This document shows, piece after piece, positions 46,356 to 57,989 of a DNA stretch of 64,000 nt. The DNA comes from Haemonchus contortus. Taxonomy: Eukaryota; Nematoda; Chromadorea; Rhabditida; Trichostrongylidae. The notes under the pieces were generated by a model. The model was not told the DNA's origin and ran no database searches. It saw only the letters and a list, made by a program, of their open reading frames with translations. The stretch is from contig LS997565.1 of the NCBI GenBank assembly GCA_000469685.2, positions 24,732,272 to 24,796,271 of the forward strand, written 5' to 3'. A program made the translations under genes and the position numbers. Every line of letters begins with the position of its first letter. Positions within the stretch are counted from its first letter, which is position 1.

Positions 46356-47010
46356 TCCTACTTTATATAATTCGCTAAGTGTGTCTGTTGGTGTGTCGGT
46401 GTGTGTGTGTGTGTCGGTGTGTGTGTTTGACAGGAAATTCATAACTCCTGTCCCCGTGCACCTAGAAAGCTAAAATTTGGTAGGAGTACGGGGGGCAGAA
46501 AGGGAATACTTATGGCAGGTGGCAGAACCGGACTCCGCCCACAGGGGGCGGGGAGATAGAAATTTTGGGCCGCAAACTCATAACTCCTGTTCCACTGGAC
46601 CCAGAGCGTTGAAAATTGGTGGGAGTACAGGAGGCATGATGGGAACACTTATGGTAGGTGGCAGGCCTGGACTCCGCCCACAGGGGGTGGAGCGTGCGTG
46701 ATAGAGATTTTAGGTCGCTATTTCATAATTCCTGCTCCACTGGACCCAGAGCGTTCAAACGTGGTAAGAGCGAAGGAAACAGGATGGGAACACTTATGGC
46801 AGGTAGTGGGACCGGACTCCGCCTGCAAGGAGCGGGGCGTGCGCGATAGAAGTTTTAGATCGCAAATTCATAACTCCTGTCCCAGTGGGCCCAAAGCGTT
46901 CAAAATCGGTAGGAGCACAGGCGGCGGCATGGGAACACTTATGGCAGCTGGCAAGATCGAACTCCGCCTACAGTGGCGTGCGCGTTAGAAATTTTAGGTT
47001 GCAGATCCAT
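46356..47010 (+). mobile_element. Helitron-like element with four 140-bp monomers
   Basis: Starts TCCTACTTTATATAATTCGC at 46356, then a GTGTGTCGGTGTGTG microsatellite (46381-46430). Next come four units beginning near 46441, 46580, 46726 and 46871. Each contains ATAACTCCTG, a GGTAGGAG segment, GGGAACACTTATGG and GGACTCCGCC, then a GGGGCG box. The unit is the reverse complement relative of the 34.8-36.1 kb array. Confidence 0.7.
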
Positions 47011-47129
47011 AACTCATAATAATAACATAATAACAAACGAGCAAGCGTTGCAATCCCCCTCGCGTAAATCTGGAACCTTTTCAATGACGGCAATGTAGGA
47101 TGTGTCATGGTCGTAGGTACTCTGTGACA

Positions 47130-47880
47130 GGAACTGATAACAATTGATAGGAATGATAAGGGCCTTAGAGAGCAAAGGGGTATTTATGATCAAACACTGA
47201 CTCTCTAATGCTGTAACTGCTGTAATAGCGACCGATCAAAGACATTTCTCCATAACGAAATGAGAATATTGTCCATTTCTTGCTATTAAACTACGACCGT
47301 TAAGTAGTAAGCTTTGTGACACAATGAAGTACCACGATTCCTTTTTTTGTGCCATATCATTTGTGACTAAACTCATCTGACCGCTAATGATTTGGGATTC
47401 CCAATTAATGAAAACTTCGTGGGAAAAATGTTCTATTGAGAACGACATCTGTGATAGGCGTTACTATCCATTTCTGGGTACCATTCGAGACATTGGCTTT
47501 CAATTAGTTAAGCCATCGATGTGACACAATTTCGAAATGAAGATCAATGAATCGAGACTTCTAATTAGTATACAATCGATTATAATACAGAAAAAATCGT
47601 TCCCAATGCGGAGCTAATGCTGGGAGTGTAGAGCTTTCAAGGAAAAGCAAATTTCTTACAAGAAGGAGGAGCACCCGGCGAAGCCGGGCGACACCATAAG
47701 AAGGAGGGAAGCCTGGCGTTAGCCGGGCGGCCCGACTGGTTATGCTATAAAGAATTTTCAGCGAAACGCACGCAGCAAAAGGCGAAAAGAAATATAAGAC
47801 AAAAGAAAAGATGGTCAATTTAGCGATGACCAGGATGAGATTTGCACGAGAACGTATCGAATTCTGCCTACTCATGATAC
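47130..47880. repeat. dispersed repeat related to 62.4-63.7 kb
   Basis: 47310-47440 (GACCGCTAATGATTTGGGAT) and 47640-47760 (GAAGCCTGGCGTTAGCCGGG) match parts of the large foldback element at 62450-63735. No gene. Confidence 0.6.
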
Positions 47881-48052
47881 TGTTACGAGCACTTGTTCAC
47901 CTTTTTTGTTACTTATTCGTCAGTAACTTATTCATCATCCCTATCATAACATGCAGGAGGTGGAGTGGTCACGGCTCTACTCCACAGTGACGATATAAAT
48001 GATACATACTATTTACTACTTTTATATTTTACCCGTGGCAGATCTCATCTAA

Positions 48053-48400
48053 TCCCTGAAATTGAAAAGCACCCTTTCTTTATTCTCTATTACCACAACC
48101 TCGCACTGATTCACTTCCTGAGAAAGCCGCATGGGTTTGTGAGGGATGCATGTGGGATGCAACTCCCTGTACTTCGAAAAATCTTCGTACATTGCAGCCC
48201 AAGCAACATGAGTATCCATAACGCAATGTTCTTTTATAGAAGGTCGACGATAAGCTTGCGTATTCATTACTGGAAGTATCATTCGCTGGGAATTCATGCC
48301 GTCTAGACGATATCCAAAAACCCTTTCTGTAAAACATCGCTGCAGGATATCTAATACATCCGCTCTAGTCTCTTCAGAAAGCTCCCCAATTGCGGATCCA
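48053..48400 (-). pseudogene. open frame of about 110 codons, unknown
   Basis: Reads EETRADVLDILQRCFTERV, then GYRLDGMNSQRMILP and later VVVIENKERVLFNFRD before a stop near 48040. No ATG at the start, upstream TGA, no obvious acceptor. The composition is protein-like. I do not recognise it; it may be a decayed gene or transposon open frame. Confidence 0.3.
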
Positions 48401-48699
48401 TTGGGGGTTCAATTTGTTCACGTTCTTAACCACCTACAGTATGCAGCGCTCAGACGTATTCGACGAAAAACATTTTAATTATATTTTTTTTTCTGCAAAG
48501 TCAAATTCTATGAAGCATTAGTGTGTCATGCCGAACCATAGTACTGATATTCCGAAATACTTGGGTGGCAGGTACTTTGGTTCATCACAACTTAACGCAT
48601 TGCGTACCGCGCGTGCTGAACCACGTTGCCGCATCGATTTCCAAGAAAACGCCGGGCACATGCTTAGCTACCGCAAAAACGCTGCGGTACGCAATGAGT

Positions 48700-49640
48700 T
48701 AATTGGCTCAGTACTTATCTTCCAGATATTTTGGTTTGGATGGTATTCTGAGAGAAAAGAATTCTGGATACATTGTAAATTGAAAATACGGGAGCAACTC
48801 CATTAGTTGAATATTTGGAACAGAACCGCGATTTTCGATCACTGCGACACAGCGGGAAGGTACTAAGTCTATGAGCACCTGTCTGAAAGCCGGCAAAATT
48901 GCACTCCATTCTGTAACTGACTGAGCAAACTTTTCAACCTTGTTTTTGGTTTGCCTCTATGAACACAACCTCCCAAGCTTACCCAAAATTGGGTTCAGGT
49001 CTGAAGACTGGCCAGTCGAAGAGTCTGACTTTTTGTTCATCAACTGCTCCTTTCACAATACTTGATGTCTGCTTTGGATTACTTCGCTGCAGAATGCAAC
49101 AATCAGGCATGTTCTGCTGTGCCCACAGCAGGATATCATTCACCAAGATGTCCCTGTAGTCGCTGCTGCACGTCATCGCTCTGTTTGCTCTCAGGGTAGG
49201 ACTCATGCTGTTCTTTGAAAAAGCATCGTCGGTCATCACTGAATCTCTACCATGCTTGACCATAAGACTAATATATATCTATAATTTATATCTATATCTA
49301 TAATTGAACTCTGAAGGACGTCGTACGTACTTTATAGAATCAATTCCGAACAGGTTTAGGTTGTTAACAAACGTAAAAAGTACTGTGCTCAACTACCCGA
49401 ACTTATGCAAGGTGTCGATGCGCGAACTTGACTTGAGCTTCTTAATTTTTTGCTGTGACGAGCGGTCGAATGTAGTGAGACGAGGATCAGACTCCAAACG
49501 GCATATGATCTATCTATCTTGTCCAGCAGTAATGCATCTAAATCACCTAGCTCTCTGGGCATTACATTGTTTGACCTGGTTGCGCTGGAAAAATGAAGAT
49601 TTGGTTTGATGTGAGGCATTCAAGATTCTCGCTATTTTGG
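48700..49640 (-). pseudogene. Tc1-like transposase remnant
   Basis: 48979-49263 carries the DDE-type end of Tc1/mariner enzymes: LLWAQQNMPDC, then RSNPKQTSSIVKG and RLFDWPVFRPEPN. The last motif is the usual (L)DWP..SPDLNP block with the key aspartate replaced by glutamate. After a stop, 48708-48896 in another frame gives WSAILPAFRQVLIDLVPSRC and VIENRGS, the usual C-terminus. The upstream N-terminal part is scrambled. No clear inverted ends were found. Confidence 0.65.
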
Positions 49641-51849
49641 TGCCCTTCTTCCCGGGTGAAGGCCATGCTCACCGCTACTACGCGAACTCCTTGAAGAACT
49701 TCTGCTGATTTTGGTCTTGTCTCTTCAATTCAGCGGTTTAGTAGAGATCAAAATGGAAAAAGATAAGCGCGTGAAGCATATGAAACTTTTCCTAAATGTG
49801 TGGAAACTGCAGTAACAATGAAAAATTCTTGTTCAAATACGTAACTTTTCCCCCGCAGAACCGAAAAACCATGGTCCCTTTGTGAAACCCTCAGAAACAT
49901 CACAGTAGAGTAGCATTGTGCTAGTAAAGATAAAAGATACAATCGAAAAAGTGTTTCTCCTAATCTTTTGAGCGTTACTTATATAGGGCCACAGATGAGC
50001 GTCATGGATGCATGAAAAAACGTGGAACAGCTTCAAACAGCCTTGATAGCCTCACTACTGGCGTGAATTGCGGAAAGAACCGATTCCCTTCAATATCGGA
50101 GGATAGAGGGTAAAGGCATTCGATGCCTTTCGCACTGATGTCGTGTTGAAGATTGCCTTCAACTACAAGTATCACAAAGAAATCTTATAAAGGCATCTGG
50201 TATCATTCTTGAATGCATCTGGTATCACTCTTGAGTATCTTTCCGGTTTTGAGATAATGTTCTCAGCCACGTTAGCCGCCTCATGGAAGTGGTTTCACTC
50301 TCCAAGTACAGGGGTTTTGCTGCCTAGGAAGCCTGTAGACTCAATCTGAATCCGATGGAGAAGCTATGGGCAACCCTGTAAGAGAATTTAGGTAAAACGG
50401 TCAATTACAGACAAAGGAAGAGTCAAGGCACCAATAATTAGAGCAGGAAGTGAAACAGCCAGTGGAGTACTTCAAAACCTTTTTCACATATGTCACGAAA
50501 GAGAAGCGAAAATTCAAAGCGGCACTTCATAATTACAAAAACTTGCCTTCAATTAAATGCGTTGAACGCAGAATTTCACGAGACTTTCCCTTCCACTGCA
50601 TAATCCTATTTAAATAGACAAATAGGGTTATGCTATGACCCGTCACATGCACAACGCATCGAAAGGAATCTTGGGCAAGTACACGGGGATGTGGAGGGTT
50701 CCTAGGAGTTTAAATTGTACACGGATTCGTCCAAGCTAGGACGTATAGGTGGGATTACTAGAGGACTACCGTGCCGTACCTGATTTGATTTCTTGTTATC
50801 AGGCCATTCGATATTACGCTAAACAAGGGAGACTCGCAGAATACCAGTTGCTTTCAGCTTGTCTTTGATATTGATTGGTCTTTCGAATTCTCAGGTGACT
50901 TTGCATCTGTGAGAAGTTGCAAATACCGATTATGATATGTGAAAATGTCGAGGTGAAAGCTGATTCAACCAATGCTTGCATGTAGTTGTTTAAGGTGGTA
51001 CATCATATAGCAATGCCGAGGACATGTCTGTGTAAGCACTTACTTCAGGACTACAGAGCTCAAGAGTGACTGCGCATTGGTGAAACACACTGTAGCCATT
51101 TATCATGCAACATGGCCTGGAATGGTGACAACTGTCTGGATTGTGTAGCAGCGACACGAAACACTGCACATCCCTGAGCGCTTTATTACGAGTGTTCTTT
51201 ATGCAGCTTACATGTCATACTCCAAGCCATAACTGCGAAACGGTCCGAACGTGACACTACTCTTGGACTCTTTACTCGACGCTGATTGCGAGCGAACGAG
51301 TGGTGGCTCGAATGCGATGCATCAGGAAGGAGAAATTAAGTTCGAGCTTTTTTCGTAGAATCGCTCACTCGTCTGTGAGTTGAGCTCTATGCCAGAACCA
51401 GCTAGAATAATATCAACTTTACGAATTAGAATTTTTTCGACGATTTTAACAGCAATTGCCCATATAAAAATAGCAAGACGAGATAAGGAAAATCAAAATT
51501 AGGCCCGACTTCATACTCCAAAACTACGTTGCCTTATCGGCAGTATATGTGGACGTTGTTATCAATATTTTAAGAACGTGAAAAGGTTTGTATTAGTATT
51601 CGTCAGGTTTTTTGAAACCGTAAACAAGGGACAATAAGTTTCATCCGGCTAAAGTTGGTTTGGTTTGGCGCGTCCTTCGAAGCTTCGAATGAAGCATGAT
51701 TTATCTCCAGGAAACATTTCGAACTTCACGAATAGTCCGTAGACCAAGTGGATCCAAGTAGGCATCGCAACCACAAAACATCTAGACCAACCTTAACTAA
51801 CTACGGGTCACAATGTCGACCGTCATTAATCTGACTCTGATGGAGGAGG
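49641..51849. other. transposon remnants, no recognised gene
   Basis: At about 50340-50385 the plus strand reads LNLNPMEKLWATL, the DLNPIENLW block of a second Tc1-like transposase, followed by a stop. The rest of the region has no supportable exon. The segment at 50636-50700 (CCCGTCACATGCACAACGC) resembles 61036-61100. Confidence 0.45.
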
Positions 51850-52365
51850 AAGGTGTCCCCAGATGAGATGACGCTTCACCACAAGTCCAAACGGAGCCAA
51901 TGGGGTCCAGAAAATCAAGAGAAGAGAGTCATGGCTCAGCACTCGTCTTTCCTATCCTTTTTGGGAGACTGGCGCAGACGAAGAGTGCCTCGAAGGCTTT
52001 GCTCGCCGAAGGGAGGGATTCCCAGGTATTCAAGTCTGAGCTCGAACGCCGCTTGTTCATGGACTGTAAGCAGTGAGCACCAATGACTCGATTCTAGCCG
52101 TATATGTGTTCTTTGACCCTCGTGCACACAGGTCGCCCAGTTTTGTCGATTTGATAACAGCCCTTGCGTAGCTTGCAGGTGACCTGGTAGGTCACGCCTG
52201 GCGTCATGCAATCACTCTCTCGTCCATCAGTGTAGGTCACGCTATGGAGGCTAAACCAGCTCGATCGCACTAGTCGCTGCTCATGCCATGTCCTATAAGC
52301 AGCACCTGTACAGGGCCGCCTCATGGTGGAGCGCATAGCATCACTTATGTAGCTCCGAATCATCG
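51850..52365 (-). pseudogene. Penelope-like element, GIY-YIG endonuclease end
   Basis: Minus-strand frame 52094-52363 reads GVTYQVTCKLRKGCYQIDKT and then GRPVCTRVKEHIYG. This is the layout of the GIY-YIG nuclease of Penelope-like elements (conserved Gly-Arg-Pro and Lys-Glu-His). After a stop and frameshift, other frames give IGAHCLQ and, nearer the end, SPKKDRKDEC, a usual C-terminal motif of these elements. Broken in at least two places. It is a different fragment from the reverse transcriptase at 11 kb. Confidence 0.65.
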
Positions 52366-53755
52366 ATCATGGCATCGCTCAGGCCCGTCCCTGTGGGCGG
52401 AGTCTAGTGTTGCCATTGTTCCCGTTCTACCAAATTTGAAGCTCCAATCTACGGCAAAACATGATATGAATTTATGGTCAAACACACTAAGACACGCATA
52501 TACATTATATGCAGAGGGGGTCAAAAGTATTCGCCGAAACGCGTTAGTGAATATTATTACCATTTTCACAAACAAAATACATCACCTGCACTTCATTCCA
52601 ACATACGGCAGATGGAACAGGTTAAATGCACAATCTCTCAAAAAAGTATGCAAAATCCACACATAATAGAAGAACCATTTCATCAACAAAATTGTAGCAA
52701 ATGAACATTTGATTTTCGTCGGGATATCAGGCTTCCGATGGCTGCGCAACGACCTGGCATCTATCCCATGAGCTTCTTCTGTAGAATGGACGTGTGTGGT
52801 GTATGTGATGTGGGTGTGATGTCCCATTCTTTCGCAAGTAAAGAAAACTTCTGATCACTGATGCTGCATGGCTGCTTCGATCGAACTGAGATCTGCAAGT
52901 TGGACAGTCTAGATGTCTCACATTTTTCTGCTTCGTCGCGTCTTTTGCAGCATGTGAAGTGTGTTTGGGCCATTGGCTTGCTGCAGAACCCATTCGATTG
53001 GCAAGCTCTCTTCCGCTCACGGCATGATTTTGTTCACGACCATATTCTCGTAGCTTTGACGAGTCAATGACGATCCTGCCTTCAATGCCTAGAATGCAAC
53101 CTATTCCATTCATCAAGAATTCACCTATTCGCACACTATCATTGTTTCCCACCGTGCATGGCAGTTGATTAGGTGTACTTTGGATGGCCGTGTGTTGAGC
53201 ATGTATAAGCTTGGCAAGCTCTCCCGACGGTCGTCGACAGTGCTCCCGAATGAATGCGCTCTTCACAACAATTCACAGCTTTGTTCAAAAATACCTTGAA
53301 ATTCGGAAAAAATCAGTTGGCTGCCAGTGAAGGGGAGCTGATCAAATTTTAATATTAGGGTGTCCGGAGAGTTTTGAGAAAGCCCATTCTATTCAACGAG
53401 GATGCGACGTATCGCTAACGTTATTTTCCACCGTGCATGACAGGAGGTGCGGTGTATTTCGTGTGTATTTCGGATGGTTTAACGTGTGTTGAGCATCCCC
53501 CGACGGTCGTCGACTATGCCCCCACAAACCTTGGCAATCCAATAGATGATGTAGGGTATGACGCTGATATGATCGTATGAATCCCGTGGCAGGAGCTGAT
53601 TACAAGTGAAGGAGCTGTTAAGAACTCTAGATCACGTAACACTTGAATTGAGTTCTAACGCCTTTGTGTAGCTTCAACTCTTAAGTATGTATCACCGATA
53701 AGAAGAGATGGTAGAGTTAAAAGGATAAAGTTTTCGGCGTTAATCATGAGGGATG
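52366..53755. other. no recognised gene
   Basis: A single degenerate monomer lies at 52385-52445 (GGGCGGAGTCTAG, then CCAAATTTGAAGC). The minus-strand frame 52727-53266 (179 codons) is the longest here, but overlaps open frames on both strands and has no family signature. A segment resembling part of 53140-53240 recurs at about 53420-53530 (CACCGTGCATG, CCGACGGTCGTCGAC), a diverged duplication. Confidence 0.4.
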
Positions 53756-53759
53756 CGCC

Positions 53760-54008
53760 CCCGCTTCCACCTTCCATTCAGGATCGTCGCGGCGTAATGA
53801 GTGCGTATGTGGCCTATACAATGACTTGCGGTGGCCAACCGATGTACAAGTCAGTGCATTTATCCTCCCAGACAAGGCTGGTACCAATGAACCGACTCCG
53901 GAGGGATGAAAGGCTTAGTTGCCCTAAGCGGGTATCGATCCAGGTTCCGACCCCCTGACCGTACTTGTGAGATAGTGCGCCACTTGCCACTACACCACCT
54001 CCGCCCAG
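53760..54008 (-). mobile_element. probable tRNA-derived SINE
   Basis: On the minus strand the head at about 54006-53925 reads GGAGGTGGTGTAGTGGCAAG, with TAGTGGCAAGTGG resembling a Pol III A box. A B-box-like GGATCGATACC lies about 50 bases further on (53931-53941). The body runs on through CTAAGCCTTTCATCCC to about 53830. No second copy is visible in the window, so the call rests on the promoter-like boxes. Confidence 0.45.
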
Positions 54009-54060
54009 ATGGTAGAGTAAGATGACAAAAAGTGTGGGGTAAGTGGAGTGATAGGGACCA

Positions 54061-54210
54061 TTGTGGACGCTTCATTATGGTGAGACAAAATCCGGCTTAT
54101 TCTTGCTGTCACATTACGATTGCTGCCTAGCAAGGTTGTGGACGCTTCATTATGATGAGACAAAATCCGGCTTATTCTTGCTGTCACATTACGATTGCTG
54201 CCTAGCAAGG
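54061..54210. repeat. 75-bp tandem duplication
   Basis: Two head-to-tail units, 54061-54135 and 54136-54210, each starting TTGTGGACGCTTCATTATG and ending CTGCCTAGCAAGG. They differ at one position (GGTGAG versus GATGAG). Confidence 0.95.
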
Positions 54211-55492
54211 TTTGTCACTCAATAAAAAATTACCGTTCCTCTTCGAATGTATGTGTGAACGACAGCTACGCACTTGACTTTTAAGCACATTGCTTTTGAT
54301 GACTTTCAGAAATTAAACCTAAGCAGAATATAAGGTGAAGCAGTATTGTGTATGTGGGGCATGTAAAGTAATACCTCTATGTTCTTCATTGAGCGGTTGC
54401 GGGCATGTGATGCATAAGTCAAAGAGTGTAGACTAATTGGATAAAACCGTTGAATATAATCCATTATCTCCAACGAAATACGTGAGCACACTATTTGATT
54501 ATGCCTGCTATCAGCAGATACGGATGTAGAAGTTTTTCCATCCTTATCTACTTTTTTTGAAGTTTTGACCTGCATTTGCAGAGAGTCAAATAAGGTCTAA
54601 TTCACGACAAAAAAAGAGGGATGTTATGATTCCCAGTCAATGGCGTCACAACATGAGCCATGTCAGATAGTCTTTTCACTACGTGAGACTACTTTTCAAT
54701 TCAACTCATTCATTGATACCGAAGTCAAGTGAAACTACGATAAGTGGGTTCGCGGTATACAATGAAAGCGGCCGGGGCGCAACCTTGGATTATCCGTTCA
54801 ACTGAGTGCGTTACTGTCTTGCTTTTTATGTGGTCTTTCGTCACTGTGATTTGGCTAATTGCCAGCCAGCAGTAAGAAAATATATACGGACACCACTAAA
54901 TCACCCTAAAATTTTGATACATATCAAAAAGTAAAAAAAAAACTTTTACTGAATAGTGATCAAATCGAACATGGTTCCACAATGTCGGATTAGTATCAAA
55001 TAGAATCGAACGCGATTCTGCTTCAAACTCGCTTGATTCAAACAAAGCAAAGCATTAATCGAAACAATGTCGCTCCTGCCACAGAAGAGGAGTCATCCCT
55101 GGCGCAAAGGTGCTTGAGAATTTGATCATGCGTAGTAGAGAATACTTCAAGATATTAGCACGGTTGACTTCGATTGTGTATTGTATTGCTGTTCCCTTAT
55201 TTACTTACCAATCAGGTCACGCGGCTTACGCCGGGCATCACTCCTCAGTTATACAAAGCGATTAGAAAATGCATTCAGGGAGGGGCTTCGCTTTTCAGAC
55301 AGCACTGAGGGCTTGAGTGCAGAGAAGGATGGGTGCCGACCTTGAAGTTAGAATGGGGTATGGGTTGAATATGCTAGAGACTCATCCACCACAGTGTTCC
55401 TTCCCTCTTGAAGCTAAGATCAAGAAACTCTAAGTTCCGGTAAAGAACGTCTCTGAGCAGCCCAACATCCTTATCTGTGCTTTAGCGCCCAA
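54211..55492. other. no recognised gene
   Basis: AT-rich, no convincing exon. A frame at 54306-54575 on the minus strand shows no splice signals or motif. Confidence 0.5.
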
Positions 55493-57050
55493 TCCTTACT
55501 ATATATAAACCACATCCTTGGTGTGTCTGTATGTTTGTCTGTTTGTTTGTCTGTTTGTCTGTTTGTCGTCGCAAATTTCAGTATCATCTGACGAAGCAAC
55601 TGTAGAGATCGGGTCAAGTTTGGAATCGTTCGAGCATAGGGCAGGACCAACAGAGCACACGTGAGCTCAGCGGAGCTCCGCCCCCAAGGGGCGGGGCGTG
55701 CGCAGGAATTGGGCGGGGTCATGGGCGAATTCTTCCAATTCGGTCTCATAACATTCCAGACACTGGAAAAAATGTGCAAAGGTTAGGGATTGGTCAAAAA
55801 TTAAAATAAAGGAAATTTACCGGCGGTGGGCGGAGCGTTCTCGCAGTGGGCGGTACTTTCCACAGAGATTCATAACTCGATTCAACGAAGGCGTCGAGCC
55901 CAGGAAAAAAATAAAAAGAGTGAGCAAGACCTTATGCGTGCTGGGCATGCGTAAGTACAGCGAAGCCCCGCCCCCGAGGGGCGGGGCGTGCGTTGAGGTG
56001 AAAGCTACTTTTCAAAAATTAGTGTAACTCCGTTCGGAAACGTTCTAGAATGCGGGAAAAAAGTGGTTGGAGGTAATGGAACAAATGTGGTCAAATTCTC
56101 GAAGTGGGCGGGGTTGGCACTAAAGTGGGCGGGGCTTAGATCAAAAATTCATAACTTTATCAGAAACGTTTTGGGGTGCGGCAAAAAGGTATTAAGGTGA
56201 AAAAGAACAAATGTGGTCAAATCCCAGAAGTGGGCGGGGCTGGCACTAAAGTGGGCAGGGCTGGCACTAAAGTGGACGGGGCTTAGATCAAAAATTTATA
56301 ACTCTATACAGAAAAGTTCCGGGATGCGGCAAAAAGGTAGTAGGGTGCAAAAGAACAAATGTGGTCGAACCCCAGAAGTAGGCGGGGTTGGCACTAAAGT
56401 GGGCGGGGCTTAGATCAAAAATTTATAACTCTATACAGAAAAGTTCCGGGATGCGGCAAAAAGGTAGTAGGGTGCAAAAGAACAAATGTGGTCAAATCCC
56501 AGAAGTGTGCGGGGCTGGCGGTAAAGTGGGCGGGGCTTAGATAGAAAATTTATAACTCTATTCAGAAACGTTCTGGGATGCGGCAAAAAGGTAGCAAGGT
56601 GTAAAATAACAAATGTGGTCAAATCCCAGAAGTGGGCGGGGTTGGCACTAAAGTGGGCGGGGCTTAGATAGAAAATTTATAACTATATTCAGAAACGTTC
56701 TGGGATGCGGCAAAAAGGTATTAAGGTGTAAAAGAACAAATGTGGTCAAACCCCAGAAGTAGGCAGGTTGGCACTGAAGTGGGCGGGGCTTAGATCAAAA
56801 ATTTATAACTCTATTCAGAAATATGGCGTAAAAGAACAAATGAGGCCAGAAGGCGCAAGTGGGCGGGATTGGCACAAGAGAGCGGGGTTTACATCAAAAT
56901 TTTTAAGTCTTTTCAGATACGTTTTAGAACGCGGGCAAAAGGTGTCTGGAGGTAATAAAAGTAATGTGATTCGAAGCTTGAAGTGGGTGAGGTTTGCAAA
57001 GAGTGGAGGGGGGCTGAGATCAAAAAATTTATACATCTTTCCTTCCCACT
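55493..57050 (+). mobile_element. Helitron-like element with a second monomer type
   Basis: Starts TCCTTACTATATATAAACC at 55493, then a TGTTTGTCTG microsatellite (55527-55567). A lead block has GGGGCGGGGCGTGCG boxes. From 56080 to 56900 there are about six units of 120-145 bp, each with GTGGGCGGGGCTTAGATC, TTTATAACTCTAT, a GGGATGCGGCAAAAAGGTA segment and AACAAATGTGGTC. The units degrade toward 57050. Frames repeating KWAGLALKW are array translations. Confidence 0.75.
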
Positions 57051-57229
57051 AACCCTGACCACATAGGTGTACGATTAGGAGGTACCATTAAACTCTTTCA
57101 AAAATTGGGCTGAAAATTTTCTGAAAGTTAGTATCCATGATTCCACACACAGTAGTCCCTTCTACCCAAGAGCAAATGCGTGTAAATGTGAATGTGAAGA
57201 CGTCTAAATCCCTACAACTGCCCAAAGAG

Positions 57230-57510
57230 GCTTTCCTTTCAAAGTTAGTGTTCATGGCCACACACAGCCCAAATTACACAGGGTTTCTTCGACTACATGG
57301 ACTGCATAGGTATTTGATTTGGATACATCGGTGTACTCTTCATGGCCACACACAGCCCCATTTCACATCCCAAAAAGAGATGGCCGCTACAGAAGTGTCC
57401 TGGAAGAGGCTCAGATGATAAAGTCTATAATGAAAATCAGAAGCTCACGTGGCTCCTTCCCTCATGGCTAGAGCCTCGAGCGCACGCAATAGCGTGCGTG
57501 GCCGCCTGGT
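57230..57510 (+). repeat. dispersed 280-bp repeat, copy B
   Basis: Inverted counterpart of 33720-34010. It contains CATGGCCACACACAGCCC twice and the hairpin CGCACGCAATAGCGTGCG. Confidence 0.65.
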
Positions 57511-57774
57511 GTTGAAAAAAGCGGAGGTGTTATTGAATTCGACTTTTGTAAAGACATGCATAGCACGATGCCGGTACAGATCGAATTCACATTTTCGAAG
57601 TACCCACTTAACTCCACGTTACTCACTTCGCTCCGCAGTATTCACTCTAACAACCTTCCCACCATCAAGTTACTGTTTTGTTTATAAGAAGAAATGTGGG
57701 ATAGAGCTGGGCTTTCCACATCACTACCTTTATCGTAATCACGAAGTTTTACGGCAGGACGGACGGGTACGGGT

Positions 57775-57984
57775 ACTTACGTGCGTCCGAGGGTGAGCGC
57801 GGCAAATTGCGCGGCGAAGTTCGTAGCGATTCGAACGGCTCTGGTGCCTATTATTAGGACTAAAATTTGAAGTAGTTTCGATAGGATTAGCTGATACTAG
57901 GGACCTTCTCCACATCGAAATTGAGCCCCAGTTTTGGCGCTGAAGTCGTTTAAGCCACGATTTTCGCCGCGGACGCACGTAAGT
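57775..57984. mobile_element. MITE with 14-bp terminal repeats
   Basis: Ends ACTTACGTGCGTCC and GGACGCACGTAAGT enclose 210 bp. Just inside the left end is GCGGCAAATTGCGCGG, shared with the MITE at 62069-62300, so the two are relatives. Confidence 0.7.
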
Positions 57985-57989
57985 TCGTA

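Noticed and set aside
52727..53266. 179-codon minus-strand frame as a gene
   Set aside because: Other frames are also open here, the flanks are transposon remains, there are no splice signals and no recognised motif.
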